Positions 37,586 to 45,913 of a DNA stretch of 64,000 bases are shown here, one piece after another. Source of the DNA: VRUE01 sp963703335 (GTDB lineage: Bacteria > Actinomycetota > Thermoleophilia > Solirubrobacterales > 70-9); assembly GCA_963703335.1 (NCBI GenBank), contig OY969812.1:62001-126000 (forward strand), read 5' to 3'. The first letter of the stretch is position 1; every line of letters begins with the position of its first letter. Below the pieces are notes generated by a model, which had not been told where the DNA came from, did not search any database, and worked only from the letters and a program-made list of their open reading frames with translations. The position numbers and the translations under genes are program-made.

Positions 37586-39141
37586 TGCGGCTGGAACGCG
37601 TAGGCGAGCGAGTCGACCAGCGCCTCCCAGGAGGCCTCGATGATGTTCTCGGAGACGCCGATCGTGCCCCACTCCCGCTTGCCGTCGGTGGAGTCGAGCA
37701 AGACTCGGGTAACCGCCCCGGTGCCATGAGCCTCGTCGAGGATCCGCACCTTGTAGTTGGTCAGCTCGATGTCGGCCAGATGGGGATGGCGGGCACCGAT
37801 CGCCGCCCGCAGGGCGCGGTCGAGCGCGTTGACGGGCCCGTTGCCCTCCGCGACCTCGACGTAGCGCTCGCCGTCGACGACGACCTTGATCGTCGCCTCG
37901 GTTTCAACCCGCCCGCCCTCGCGCTTTTCGGTCGTGACGCGAAGGCTCTCCAGCTCGAAGAGCGGCTCGTAAACGCCTGCCTCGCGGCGCAGCAGCAGCT
38001 CAAAGGAGGCCTGGGCCGCCTCATAGTGGTATCCGCGGTGCTCTCGCTGCTTAAGCTGCTCGACCGCCCGGGTGGCAGCGGCATCGTCAAGCGCGAGGCC
38101 GGCCTGCTCGGCGGCATCGCGAATCGTCGCCTTGCCGGACAGCTCCGAGACCAGGATCTCGCGCCTGCTGCCGACCAGCTCCGGATCAAGGTGCTCGAAA
38201 GTGCGCGCGTCGGCGGCGATGCCAGCGGCGTGCATGCCAGCCTTGTGGGCGAAGGCGTTGCGCCCGACGTAGGCCCGATCTGGATTCGGGGCCATGTTGC
38301 AGAGCTCGTCAAGGTAGTGCGAGGTCGGCGCAAGGTTTGCGAGCTGCTCGCCGCCGACGACGGAGAAGCCCATCTTCAGTTGCAAGGCCGGCAGGATTGA
38401 CGCCAGGTTGGCATTGCCGCAGCGCTCGCCGTAGCCGTTGACGCAGCCCTGCACGAGTCGCGCACCGGCTCCCACCGCCGCCAATGAGTTGGCGACCGCG
38501 CACTCGGAGTCGTTGTGGGTGTGGATGCCGATCTCGACTGAGCCGCCGACTTCCGCGACAACGGCAGCGGTGGTCTCGGCGACGAAGCCGGGCAAGCTGC
38601 CGCCGTTGGTATCGCAGAGAGTGACGTTCTCCACCCCCGCGTCGACGGCGGCCCGAACGCATGCGAGGGCGTACTTGGGGTCGTCACGGTAACCGTCGAA
38701 GAAGTGCTCCGCGTCGAAGACGGAGCGCTTGCCGTGCTCCCGGCAGAAGGCGAAGGAGTCCGCGATCATCGCCAGGTTTTCGTCATCCGAGACCCTCGTC
38801 ACCTTTTCCAAGTGCAGCCGCCAGCTCTTCCCAACCAGGCAGACGACGGGCGCGAAAGAGGAAACCACTTCACGCAGGGCTGAATCGGTCTCTGCCTTGA
38901 GACCGCGGCGACGGGTCATCCCGAACGCGGCGATCGTCGCCTGCTCTAGCTCGAGCTGGGCGAGCTGCGTGAAAAGCTCGGCTTCCTTGGGATTGGAGCT
39001 GGGGAAGCCGGCCTCGATGAAGTGGACGCCGAGCCGGTCGAGAGCCTGGACGACCTTCAGCTTCTCTTCTACCGAGAGCGACATGCCCTGACCGCCCATG
39101 CCGTCCCGGAGGGTGGTGTCGTAGAGCTTTACCTGTTCCAT
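37582..39141 (-). CDS. cimA: (R)-citramalate synthase
   Basis: Condenses pyruvate and acetyl-CoA, bypassing threonine in isoleucine synthesis; leuCD and leuB products then carry citramalate to 2-oxobutanoate. The TIM barrel opens with LYDTTLRDGMGGQGMSLS, with FIEAGFPSSNPKE, HTHNDSECAVANSL (metal His residues) and GYGERCGNANL. The C-terminal LeuA-type regulatory domain follows. 519 aa and the GMGGQG loop distinguish it from LeuA, which is also present. Start ATG is preceded by GAAAGG and a hairpin-rich leader. Confidence 0.92.
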   Translation of the reverse strand: MEQVKLYDTTLRDGMGGQGMSLSVEEKLKVVQALDRLGVHFIEAGFPSSNPKEAELFTQLAQLELEQATIAAFGMTRRRGLKAETDSALREVVSSFAPVVCLVGKSWRLHLEKVTRVSDDENLAMIADSFAFCREHGKRSVFDAEHFFDGYRDDPKYALACVRAAVDAGVENVTLCDTNGGSLPGFVAETTAAVVAEVGGSVEIGIHTHNDSECAVANSLAAVGAGARLVQGCVNGYGERCGNANLASILPALQLKMGFSVVGGEQLANLAPTSHYLDELCNMAPNPDRAYVGRNAFAHKAGMHAAGIAADARTFEHLDPELVGSRREILVSELSGKATIRDAAEQAGLALDDAAATRAVEQLKQREHRGYHYEAAQASFELLLRREAGVYEPLFELESLRVTTEKREGGRVETEATIKVVVDGERYVEVAEGNGPVNALDRALRAAIGARHPHLADIELTNYKVRILDEAHGTGAVTRVLLDSTDGKREWGTIGVSENIIEASWEALVDSLAYAFQPQ

Positions 39142-39225
39142 CTGATGCCTTTCGATTCGAGAGATCGGGGTGAGGGCCTTTCGACCCGCTCACACGGCAT
39201 CGCCGTGCCAGCCGCTAGGCGGCTG
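39142..39225 (-). promoter_or_regulatory. Hairpin-rich leader upstream of cimA (possible attenuator)
   Basis: Three consecutive stems: CAGCCGC/GCGGCTG at 39225-39209 with the UAG stop of the small ORF as its loop; CACGGC/GCCGTG at 39207-39193; and an imperfect GTGAG-type stem at about 39193-39170. The second and third stems share a few bases and could be alternatives. GAAAGG follows before the cimA ATG. Arrangement suggests translation-dependent control, not proven. Confidence 0.45.
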
Positions 39226-39262
39226 CGGTAATTCGCCCGATTGCCTCGAAACGGTGCTGCAT
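39215..39262 (-). CDS. 15-codon leader ORF between ilvE and cimA
   Basis: Encodes MQHRFEAIGRITAAA. The ATG overlaps the ilvE stop as TGATG, so ribosomes finishing ilvE could enter it. It has two Ile codons (ATC, ATT) and a run of three Ala codons before TAG. The opening M-x-H-R is shared with the leuA leader peptide. If cimA responds to isoleucine this could be the sensor, but two Ile codons are few and it may simply be a coupling ORF. Confidence 0.4.
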   Translation of the reverse strand: MQHRFEAIGRITAAA

Positions 39263-40212
39263 CAGGAACTGACCTTACTTGGTTCGTCTGCCCCGGCTTG
39301 GACCTCGACGAAGTCGAGCCACTCGAGGTACTCCTCGGCGCGGCCGCAGAGCGCGTCGACGAACTTTGCCTGCACGTGGCGGGTAATCTCGCCGGGCTCG
39401 CCGATCGGGTGGTCGTCGATCTCGCGCACCGGCACCAGCTCGGCGGCGGTGCCGGTGAGGAAGATCTCCTCGGCGAGGTAGAGCTCGGCGCGGGCGATGT
39501 CGCGCTCGACCACGGTGTAGCCGAGGTCACGGGCGATCTGGATCACCGACTTGCGGTTGATCCCGTCGAGGATTGAGGCGACGTGCGGCGGCGTGACGAT
39601 CTGGCCGTCGCGGACGAGGAAGATGTTCTCGCCGGAGCCCTCGCAGACGAAGCCGCGCTCGTCGAGCAGGATCGCCTCCTCGTAGCCGGCGTTGGTCGAC
39701 TCGGTCTTGGCCAGGATCGAGTTGAGGTACTGGCCTGAGGCCTTTGCGTGGGGAATCAGTCCGCCGGGGCCGATACGGCGCCAGCTCGAGACCTTGGCGC
39801 GGATGCCGTGCTTCTGACCCTCCTCGCCTAGGTAGGCGCCCCAGGGGAAAGCGGCGACGATCAGGTCGACGGGCGCGTCGGTCGCGTAGAGGCCGAGGCT
39901 GCCGTAGCCGCGGAAGGCAAGCGGGCGGATGTAGCAGGAGCCGAGGCCGTTGCGGCGGATCAGCTCGCGGGTCGCCTCGCCGATCTGCTCGGTCGAGTAG
40001 GGCAGAGCGAGGTAGTAGAGCTCGGCGGACTTGGCGAGGCGGTCGAGGTGATCGGCGTGGCGGAAGATCGCCGGCCCGCGCTCGGTCTCATAGCAGCGGA
40101 CGCCCTCGAAGACGCCGGTCCCGTAGTGCAGCGCGTGGGTGAGGACGTGCACTTTGGCGTCCTCCCAGGGCACGAACTCGCCGTTATGCCAAATCAACTC
40201 GGCCGTATCCAT
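39262..40212 (-). CDS. ilvE: Branched-chain amino acid aminotransferase
   Basis: Class IV PLP aminotransferase for the last step of valine, leucine and isoleucine synthesis. Motifs: LTHALHYGTGVFEGVRCYE, YIRPLAFRGYGSLG, KASGQYLNSILAKTE, and EGSGENIFLVRDG. 316 aa, with a C-terminal tail slightly longer than usual. First gene of the ilvE-cimA-DegT-argH-mpg line. A CATACT hexamer lies 9 nt before the ATG. Confidence 0.94.
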   Translation of the reverse strand: MDTAELIWHNGEFVPWEDAKVHVLTHALHYGTGVFEGVRCYETERGPAIFRHADHLDRLAKSAELYYLALPYSTEQIGEATRELIRRNGLGSCYIRPLAFRGYGSLGLYATDAPVDLIVAAFPWGAYLGEEGQKHGIRAKVSSWRRIGPGGLIPHAKASGQYLNSILAKTESTNAGYEEAILLDERGFVCEGSGENIFLVRDGQIVTPPHVASILDGINRKSVIQIARDLGYTVVERDIARAELYLAEEIFLTGTAAELVPVREIDDHPIGEPGEITRHVQAKFVDALCGRAEEYLEWLDFVEVQAGADEPSKVSS

Positions 40213-40296
40213 GTTCGGGGAAGTATGCCCGATAGCGCAAGGTCATTCGAGCCAAGCCAAGAAGAGAACCGCGTCAACCGCAAAGGAGACTCCCCC

Positions 40297-41073
40297 ATGC
40301 TCACCGCAGTTCGCCAGAGACTCAGCTATTCGAACGTGATCGCCACGATGGCCCTCTTCATCGCCCTCGGCGGTGTCGCCGTCGCCGCCGGCCTGCCCCG
40401 CAACAGCGTCGGGCCCAACCAGCTCAAGCGCGGCGCCGTCACCGCGGCCAAGATCCGCAAGCAGGCGGTGACCAGTGCCAAGCTGGCGCCGAAGTCGGTG
40501 ATCAACGGCAAGCTCGGCCCCAACTCGGTCGGTCCCGGCAACATCGGCAACGGAGCCGTGACCACGGCCAAGCTGGCGAAAGGCTCGGTGATCGCCGAAA
40601 CGATCAAGAACAGCGTCGTCACGACCAACAAGCTGAACAACGAAGCGGTGACGACGCCGAAGTTGGCCAACGAAGCCGTGACCAGCGCCAAGCTCGGCAA
40701 AGGCTCGGTGACGACGGCGAAGCTGAGCGATGAAATCGGGCCGCTGCTGTCGACGCTGAAACCGGGCCAGACGCTGCGTGGGGTCTTTGGCATCGACGCC
40801 CGGGGGGCGGTCAGCTACCAGTTCCCCCTGCTCAACGCCCCAGCCGTCACCGTCTTGAAAAAAGGTGAAACTAGCGCCAACTGCTCGGGCCTCGGCTCGG
40901 GGAACCAACAGACGCCACAGGCGACCGCCGGCAATCTCTGCGTCTACACGACCGAAGAATCCGGCACGCCGGAATTGGCGGTCGAGAACAACACCCGGCT
41001 CGGGTTCGGCCTCAAAACAAACGGCGGCCTAGGCACCTTCGCCTACGGCCAGTGGGCGGTGACGGCGCCCTAG
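40297..41073 (+). CDS. Secreted or anchored protein of ten-residue AKL repeats
   Basis: 258 aa from ATG 40297, with AAAGGAG 10 nt upstream. The N-terminus (QRLSYSNVIATMALFIALGG) is a signal or anchor typical of a Solirubrobacterales protein group. Residues about 38-145 are some eleven ten-residue repeats of the type GAVTTAKLAK, EAVTSAKLGK and NSVGPGNIGN, predicting a beta-solenoid or fibre. The C-terminal 100 residues are a separate globular domain with two Cys. Function unknown; a surface fibre or adhesin-like part is plausible. The TAG stop overlaps the leuB stop in CTAG. Confidence 0.82.
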   Translation: MLTAVRQRLSYSNVIATMALFIALGGVAVAAGLPRNSVGPNQLKRGAVTAAKIRKQAVTSAKLAPKSVINGKLGPNSVGPGNIGNGAVTTAKLAKGSVIAETIKNSVVTTNKLNNEAVTTPKLANEAVTSAKLGKGSVTTAKLSDEIGPLLSTLKPGQTLRGVFGIDARGAVSYQFPLLNAPAVTVLKKGETSANCSGLGSGNQQTPQATAGNLCVYTTEESGTPELAVENNTRLGFGLKTNGGLGTFAYGQWAVTAP

Positions 41074-42146
41074 GCGCCGAGCTCGGCCAGCACGGCCTCG
41101 GTCACCTCGTCGGTGCCGACTGCGGTCTCTCCCTCGCCAGCAAGGTCCGGCGTGCGGAGGCCGCGGTCGAGCACCGCGTCAACCGCCAACTCGATCTGGG
41201 CGGCGTCGTCGGGCCGGTCGAGGCCGTGGCGCAGCATCATCGCCGCCGAGAGAAAGGTGGCCAGTGGGTTGGCGATTCCCCGACCGGCGATGTCGGGGGC
41301 CGAGCCATGGACCGGCTCGAAGAGCCCGGGCTCGCCATCGGCGCCGAGGCTGGCTGAGGGCAGCATTCCCAGCGAGCCCGTGAGCATCGCCGACTCGTCG
41401 CTGAGGATGTCGCCGAAGAGGTTCTCGGTGACGATCACGTCAAAGTCGGCCGGGCGGGAGACGAGCTGCATCGCGGCGTTGTCGACCAGCAGGTGGTCGA
41501 GGGCGACATCCGGATAGTCAGGGGCGACGCGGCCGACCACCTCGCGCCAGAGGCGTGAGGTCTCGAGCACGTTGGCCTTGTCGACGGAGGTGACGCGCGG
41601 CTTGCGGTCAGAGTCCGCAGCGCGGCGCCGGGCAGCCTCGAAGCCGACCCGAGAGATCCGCTCGATCTCGGCCGCCGAGTACTCGCAGGTGTCGTGGGCG
41701 GAATCGCCGTCGCGGCCGCTGGCGCCGAAGTAGATGCCGCCGGTCAGCTCACGGACGACGAGCAGGTCGGTGCCGGTGATGCGGTCCTCTCGCAGCGGAC
41801 TGGCGCCAACCAGGGCGGGGCTGGGCCGCACCGGGCGCAGGTTCGCGTAGAGCCCCATTCCCTTGCGCAAACCGAGCAGGCCCTGCTCGGGACGCGGTGC
41901 GTCGGGGTTAGTCGTGTCCCATTTGGGCCCGCCGACTGCGCCGAGGAGGACGGCATCGGCGGCACGGCAGGCGGCGAGAACCTCGTCGGTAAGTGCCGTT
42001 CCATGGGCGTCGATCGAGCAGCCGCCCATCAGCTCTTCGCTGAACTCGAACTCGCCCAGCGCTTCGAGCAGGCGGCGGGAGGCGGAAACGATCTCCGAGC
42101 CAATGCCATCGCCGGGCAGGAGAACTATGCGGGTAGCACCGGGCAC
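41070..42146 (-). CDS. leuB: 3-isopropylmalate dehydrogenase
   Basis: NAD-dependent oxidative decarboxylation in leucine synthesis; probably also acts on the citramalate-derived methylmalate. Motifs: IVLLPGDGIGSEIV, substrate loop LLGLRKGMGLYANLRPV, VRELTGGIYFG, and VTENLFGDILSDESAMLTGSLGMLPSA. 358 aa from GTG 42146, which lies 9 nt after TAGAGT. It is separated from leuCD by the papain-like and methyltransferase genes. Confidence 0.95.
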   Translation of the reverse strand: MPGATRIVLLPGDGIGSEIVSASRRLLEALGEFEFSEELMGGCSIDAHGTALTDEVLAACRAADAVLLGAVGGPKWDTTNPDAPRPEQGLLGLRKGMGLYANLRPVRPSPALVGASPLREDRITGTDLLVVRELTGGIYFGASGRDGDSAHDTCEYSAAEIERISRVGFEAARRRAADSDRKPRVTSVDKANVLETSRLWREVVGRVAPDYPDVALDHLLVDNAAMQLVSRPADFDVIVTENLFGDILSDESAMLTGSLGMLPSASLGADGEPGLFEPVHGSAPDIAGRGIANPLATFLSAAMMLRHGLDRPDDAAQIELAVDAVLDRGLRTPDLAGEGETAVGTDEVTEAVLAELGA

Positions 42147-42155
42147 GTCGCGCGC

Positions 42156-42161
42156 ACTCTA
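42156..42161 (-). promoter_or_regulatory. Putative -10 element for leuB
   Basis: TAGAGT on the minus strand, 9 nt before the leuB GTG, fitting the leaderless pattern of this window. Confidence 0.4.
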
Positions 42162-42246
42162 AGGGTCGTCGATGCAGGTTGACATCCAGCGTTCCATGTG
42201 AAAGGACTCGCGATTAGTCAGCAAACTCATTTCGTTAGGAGACATC

Positions 42247-43137
42247 ATGGGAAATACCGTCCTGATCGATGGCGACGGAGAGCGGCGCGGCATGGGTTGG
42301 CTCCCCGACCATCCCGACCTGCGCGATTGCACCGCCGACGACAAAGACGTCAAGTCTCTGCTCGCCGAAACCTCCGTCCCCAAACTCGGTCCCAAAAAAC
42401 TGCCGGCAAAAGCCGACCTGCGGCCGTGGTGCTCGCCGGTCGAGGACCAGGGCCAGCTCGGCTCCTGCACCGCCCACGCGGGGGTCGGAATGATCGAGTA
42501 CTTCGAGTGCAAGGCGCACGGGAAACACATCGATGCGTCGCGGCGCTTCCTCTACAAGGTGACGCGAAAACTTGCCGGGTTCAAAGGCGATTCGGGCGCG
42601 TTCCTGCGCAACACCATGGGTGGGATGACGCTCTTCGGAGTGCCCCCGGAGGCTTACTGGCCCTATTCGATCCCCCAATTCGACGATGAGCCACCGGCGT
42701 TCTGCTACGCCTTCGCGCAGAACTTCCAGGCCCTCACCTACTACCGCCTCGACCCGGGCGGCACGGAGCCGAAAGCGCTGCTGGCCGCGATCAAGTCGCA
42801 CATCGCCTCGAAACTTCCGTCGATGTTCGGCTTCACGGTCTACCAGTCGATCTGGAATGCCAAAGGGGGAAGGATCCCGTTCCCGGCCGCGAGCGACAAA
42901 GTCGCCGGCGGTCATGCAGTCGTGGCGGTCGGCTACGACGACGGCCTTGAAATCCCCCAATCCTCGGGATCGAAAAAGACCAAAGGCGCGCTCCTGATCC
43001 GCAATTCCTGGGGCACCGGCTGGGGCGAGAAAGGCTACGGCTGGCTGCCGTATGAGTACGTTCTGCAGCGTCTGGCCGTCGATTGGTGGGTGCTGATCAA
43101 AGAGGAGTGGGTCAACACCGGCGAATTCGCCACCTGA
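42247..43137 (+). CDS. Papain-family (C1) cysteine protease-like protein without signal peptide
   Basis: 296 aa. A short propeptide-like start (GWLPDHPDLRDCTADD) leads into a C1 peptidase core: oxyanion Gln and catalytic Cys in VEDQGQLGSCTAHAG, His in AGGHAVVAVGYDD, Asn in LIRNSWGTGWGEKGYGWLPY. All four catalytic residues are present, so it should be active. No signal peptide or membrane helix is seen, so the compartment is unclear. TAGGAG precedes the ATG, and a TTGACA lies at 42179. Bacterial C1 proteases of this compact type are uncharacterised; monocistronic. Confidence 0.88.
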   Translation: MGNTVLIDGDGERRGMGWLPDHPDLRDCTADDKDVKSLLAETSVPKLGPKKLPAKADLRPWCSPVEDQGQLGSCTAHAGVGMIEYFECKAHGKHIDASRRFLYKVTRKLAGFKGDSGAFLRNTMGGMTLFGVPPEAYWPYSIPQFDDEPPAFCYAFAQNFQALTYYRLDPGGTEPKALLAAIKSHIASKLPSMFGFTVYQSIWNAKGGRIPFPAASDKVAGGHAVVAVGYDDGLEIPQSSGSKKTKGALLIRNSWGTGWGEKGYGWLPYEYVLQRLAVDWWVLIKEEWVNTGEFAT

Positions 43138-43146
43138 GCTGGGGTC

Positions 43147-43177
43147 GAAGGTGACGGCCTCATGGGCCGTCACCTTC
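43147..43177. terminator. Bidirectional hairpin between convergent genes
   Basis: GAAGGTGACGGCC at 43147-43159 pairs with 43165-43177 (13 bp, 5-nt loop). It overlaps the methyltransferase stop by two bases and follows the protease stop by 9 bp. No strong T-tract on either side. Confidence 0.65.
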
Positions 43178-43949
43178 AGGCAGGGGTGCGGGCCTCGATG
43201 TTGAGACGCACGTAGTCCAGCGTGAGCGGATCGGGCGAGCGCTCGAGCACCGCCTCGGCGAACGGTTGGCGAAGCTCCGAGGGAAGTCGCGCCAGGTGAG
43301 GGCCAAGCGTCACCGTCATCGTGAAGCGCAGAGGGTCGGCGGGCGTGACGGGCTTCGGCTCGAGCCAGCAGCGAGCCTCGCCAAAGCCCGCGGCTCGCAG
43401 CCTCGCCTCGGTCTCCTCCGGCCCGGCGAAGTTCCACATCACGATCATGCCGCCGAAGTGGGATGCGAATTCGGAGCGGGTCGCGACCGTCGCGATCGCC
43501 CGAGCGTGCTCGGAGACGTTGCCGAGCCCGCCGCATTGCGCGACCAGCCGCCCGCCAGGCCGCAGCGCCGCGTGGATGCGGGCGAAGAGACGCTCGTGAT
43601 CGAGGATCCAGTGGAAGGTCGCGGTTGAGAAGACCAGGTCGACCGGCTCAGCGACCTGTAGCTCGGAGAGGTCGGCGACGAGATAGGAGGCCCGTTCTCC
43701 CAGCCGCTCCCTTGCCTTGACCACCATCCCCTCGGAGGCATCGACGGCGAGCAAGCTGCCCCGCGGCAGATGCCCGAGCAGCTGTTCGGTAACGCGACCG
43801 GAGCCGCAACCGGCATCGATCACGTCCTCGTCGCCGCGCAGCTCGAGTCGCTCGAGCACCTCCATTCCCCAGCTGAACTGCGGGTCGGAGATCGCGTCGT
43901 AGGTCTCCGCGTCCCACTCGCGCGGGCCGGTGTTGATCGGGCCGGCCAT
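43176..43949 (-). CDS. Class I SAM-dependent methyltransferase (trans-aconitate methyltransferase-like)
   Basis: 257 aa. SAM-binding motif I is VIDAGCGSGRVTEQLLGHL, then AVDASEGMVVKARERL, LVADLSELQ, and FSTATFHWILDH, which resembles Tam-type enzymes. It lies 9 bp after leuD in the same direction. LeuCD and trans-aconitate chemistry both involve aconitase-type intermediates, so a Tam-like role in removing a side product is a reasonable guess. Tam itself is known to methylate trans-aconitate; the substrate here is not shown. Confidence 0.82.
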   Translation of the reverse strand: MAGPINTGPREWDAETYDAISDPQFSWGMEVLERLELRGDEDVIDAGCGSGRVTEQLLGHLPRGSLLAVDASEGMVVKARERLGERASYLVADLSELQVAEPVDLVFSTATFHWILDHERLFARIHAALRPGGRLVAQCGGLGNVSEHARAIATVATRSEFASHFGGMIVMWNFAGPEETEARLRAAGFGEARCWLEPKPVTPADPLRFTMTVTLGPHLARLPSELRQPFAEAVLERSPDPLTLDYVRLNIEARTPA

Positions 43950-43958
43950 ACTGGCTCT

Positions 43959-44522
43959 CTAGAGCGCCGTCGTCACCGGGCCGAGCTCGGCCCCGCCCGA
44001 CCGCTCGAAGGCGTCGATCGCAGCGGCGTTCTCGAGGGTGATGCCGATGTCGTCGAGGCCGCCCAGCAGCCGATGCTTGACGTCTGGCTCGACCTTGAAC
44101 TCGAAGACTCCAGCGGCGCAGGTGACCGTCTCATCGTCGACGTCGATCCGGGCCTCCCCCGCTTCGGCGACGGCGCGGCAATGCTCCTCGTCGAGGATCG
44201 CCGGCAAGAGGCCGATCTTGGTGCAGTTGGAATAGAAGATGTCGGCGAAGGAAGGCGCGACTATCGCCTGGAAGCCGAAGTCCTCCAGTGCCCAGGGAGC
44301 GTGCTCGCGCGAGGAGCCGCAGCCGAAGTTGCGTCCCGTGACCAGGATCGGGTTCGGCTCCAGCTCGATTTCGCCGTCGCGGATCCAGTCGTAGAAGAGG
44401 AACTCGCCGAAGCCGGTCCGCTCCACGCGCTTGAGGAACTGCTTGGGGATGATCTGGTCGGTATCGACGTCGGCCCGGTCTAGCACCGAGACCTTGCCCT
44501 CGATCACGTCTATCGGTCGCAT
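43959..44522 (-). CDS. leuD: 3-isopropylmalate dehydratase, small subunit
   Basis: Swivel domain of isopropylmalate isomerase. Motifs: DVDTDQIIPKQFLK, VTGRNFGCGSSREHAPWAL, IVAPSFADIFYSNCTKIGLLP. ATG 44522 (187 aa) is 2 nt after the leuC stop; the frame continues upstream only as a shadow of leuC. Works with LeuC in leucine and probably in citramalate-derived isoleucine synthesis. Confidence 0.95.
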   Translation of the reverse strand: MRPIDVIEGKVSVLDRADVDTDQIIPKQFLKRVERTGFGEFLFYDWIRDGEIELEPNPILVTGRNFGCGSSREHAPWALEDFGFQAIVAPSFADIFYSNCTKIGLLPAILDEEHCRAVAEAGEARIDVDDETVTCAAGVFEFKVEPDVKHRLLGGLDDIGITLENAAAIDAFERSGGAELGPVTTAL

Positions 44523-44524
44523 GC

Positions 44525-45910
44525 CTAGCTCCAATCCCTGATGTCGACGAAATGACCCTCGATCGCAGCGGCGGCCGCCATCTTGGGACTGACCAGATGG
44601 GTGCGCCCGCCCTTGCCCTGGCGCCCCTCGAAGTTGCGGTTCGAGGTCGAGGCGCAGCGCTCGCCTTCCATCAGGATGTCGGGGTTCATACCCAGGCACA
44701 TCGAGCATCCGGCCTCGCGCCATTCGAAGCCCGCTGAGCGGAAGACGTCGTGCAGGCCCTCCGCTTCGGCGGTCGCCTTCACCTGCTGTGAACCCGGCAC
44801 CACCATCGCCCGCACCGAAGAGGCCACCTTGCGGCCATCGACGATCTCCGCAGCCTCGCGCAGATCCTCGATTCGCGAGTTGGTGCAGGAACCGATGAAG
44901 ACGCGTTCCGGCGCTATCTCGGTCATCGGCGTACCGGGCTCCAGCGCCATATAGGCGAGCGCTCTTTCTGCGGACTCGCGGTCGGCCGGCGAGTCCATCG
45001 CCGCCGGATCGGGCACGGTGTCCGTGACCTCGATCACCATGCCCGGGGTCGTACCCCAGGTCACCATCGGCGAGATCGCCGCGGCGTCGATCTCGACCTC
45101 GGTGTCGAAGCTCGCACCCTCGTCCGTCGGAAGCTGCCTCCAGCGCTCGGTGGCGGCGTCGAAATCCTGTGGGGCGGCGGGGCGGCCTCGCACCCACTCG
45201 ATCGTCTTCTCGTCGGGGGCGATCATGCCCGCTCGGCCGCCGGCCTCGATCGTCATGTTGCATATCGTCATTCGGCCCGGCATCGCAAGCGACTCGATCG
45301 CCGGCCCGGCGTACTCGACCGCGTGGCCAACCATGCCGCCGGTGCCGAGACGCCCGATCGTCGCCAGGATCAGGTCCTTCGGCGTGACGCCTGTGCCCAA
45401 GTCGCCGCCGTAGGAAATGCGCATCGTCTTCGGCCGCTTCTGCACTAGGCATTGGGTGGCGAGGACGTGCTCGACCTCGGAAGTGCCAATGCCGAAGGCA
45501 AGGGCACCGAAAGCGCCATGGGTCGAGGTGTGGCTGTCGCCGCAGACGATCGTCATGCCGGGCTGGGTCACGCCCAGCTCCGGGCCAATCACATGCACGA
45601 TTCCCTGGCGATCGGAGCCCAGCGAGTAGATCGGGATGCCGAACTCCTCGCAGTTGCGCTCCAGCGTTTCGACCTGGACTCGCGAGAGATCGTCGGCGAT
45701 CAGCCGCGCCGCCATTGTGCCGTCGGTGGGCACGTTGTGGTCCGCGGTTGCGATCGTCTTCTCGGGCCTGCGCACGGGGCGCTTGGCGAGACGGAGGCCG
45801 TCGAATGCCTGTGGGGAGGTGACCTCGTGGACAAGGTGTAGGTCGATGTAAATCAGACCCTCGGAGACCTCGTGCGCCTCCCAGAGCTTGTCGAACATGG
45901 TTTGCGGCAT
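44525..45910 (-). CDS. leuC: 3-isopropylmalate dehydratase, large subunit
   Basis: Aconitase-family catalytic subunit with a 4Fe-4S cluster. Cluster ligands are the Cys in IGSCTNSR and the pair in AGCSMCLGMNPD. Start MFDKLWEAHEV, then HLVHEVTSPQAFDGL, DHNVPT and GDSHTSTHGAFGALAFGIGTSEVEHVLAT. 461 aa is typical. ATG 45910 lies 3 nt after the stop of the XRE-cupin gene, with GAGGAGGGG inside that gene's end, so the regulator and leuCD are co-transcribed. Confidence 0.96.
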   Translation of the reverse strand: MPQTMFDKLWEAHEVSEGLIYIDLHLVHEVTSPQAFDGLRLAKRPVRRPEKTIATADHNVPTDGTMAARLIADDLSRVQVETLERNCEEFGIPIYSLGSDRQGIVHVIGPELGVTQPGMTIVCGDSHTSTHGAFGALAFGIGTSEVEHVLATQCLVQKRPKTMRISYGGDLGTGVTPKDLILATIGRLGTGGMVGHAVEYAGPAIESLAMPGRMTICNMTIEAGGRAGMIAPDEKTIEWVRGRPAAPQDFDAATERWRQLPTDEGASFDTEVEIDAAAISPMVTWGTTPGMVIEVTDTVPDPAAMDSPADRESAERALAYMALEPGTPMTEIAPERVFIGSCTNSRIEDLREAAEIVDGRKVASSVRAMVVPGSQQVKATAEAEGLHDVFRSAGFEWREAGCSMCLGMNPDILMEGERCASTSNRNFEGRQGKGGRTHLVSPKMAAAAAIEGHFVDIRDWS

Positions 45911-45913
45911 TGG

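Noticed and set aside
41694..42182. Plus-strand frame opposite leuB
   Set aside because: Shadow of leuB with no recognisable domain or ribosome-binding site.
44523..45452. Upstream extension of the leuD frame
   Set aside because: It is the shadow of leuC; ATG 44522 follows the leuC stop and starts the conserved LeuD sequence.
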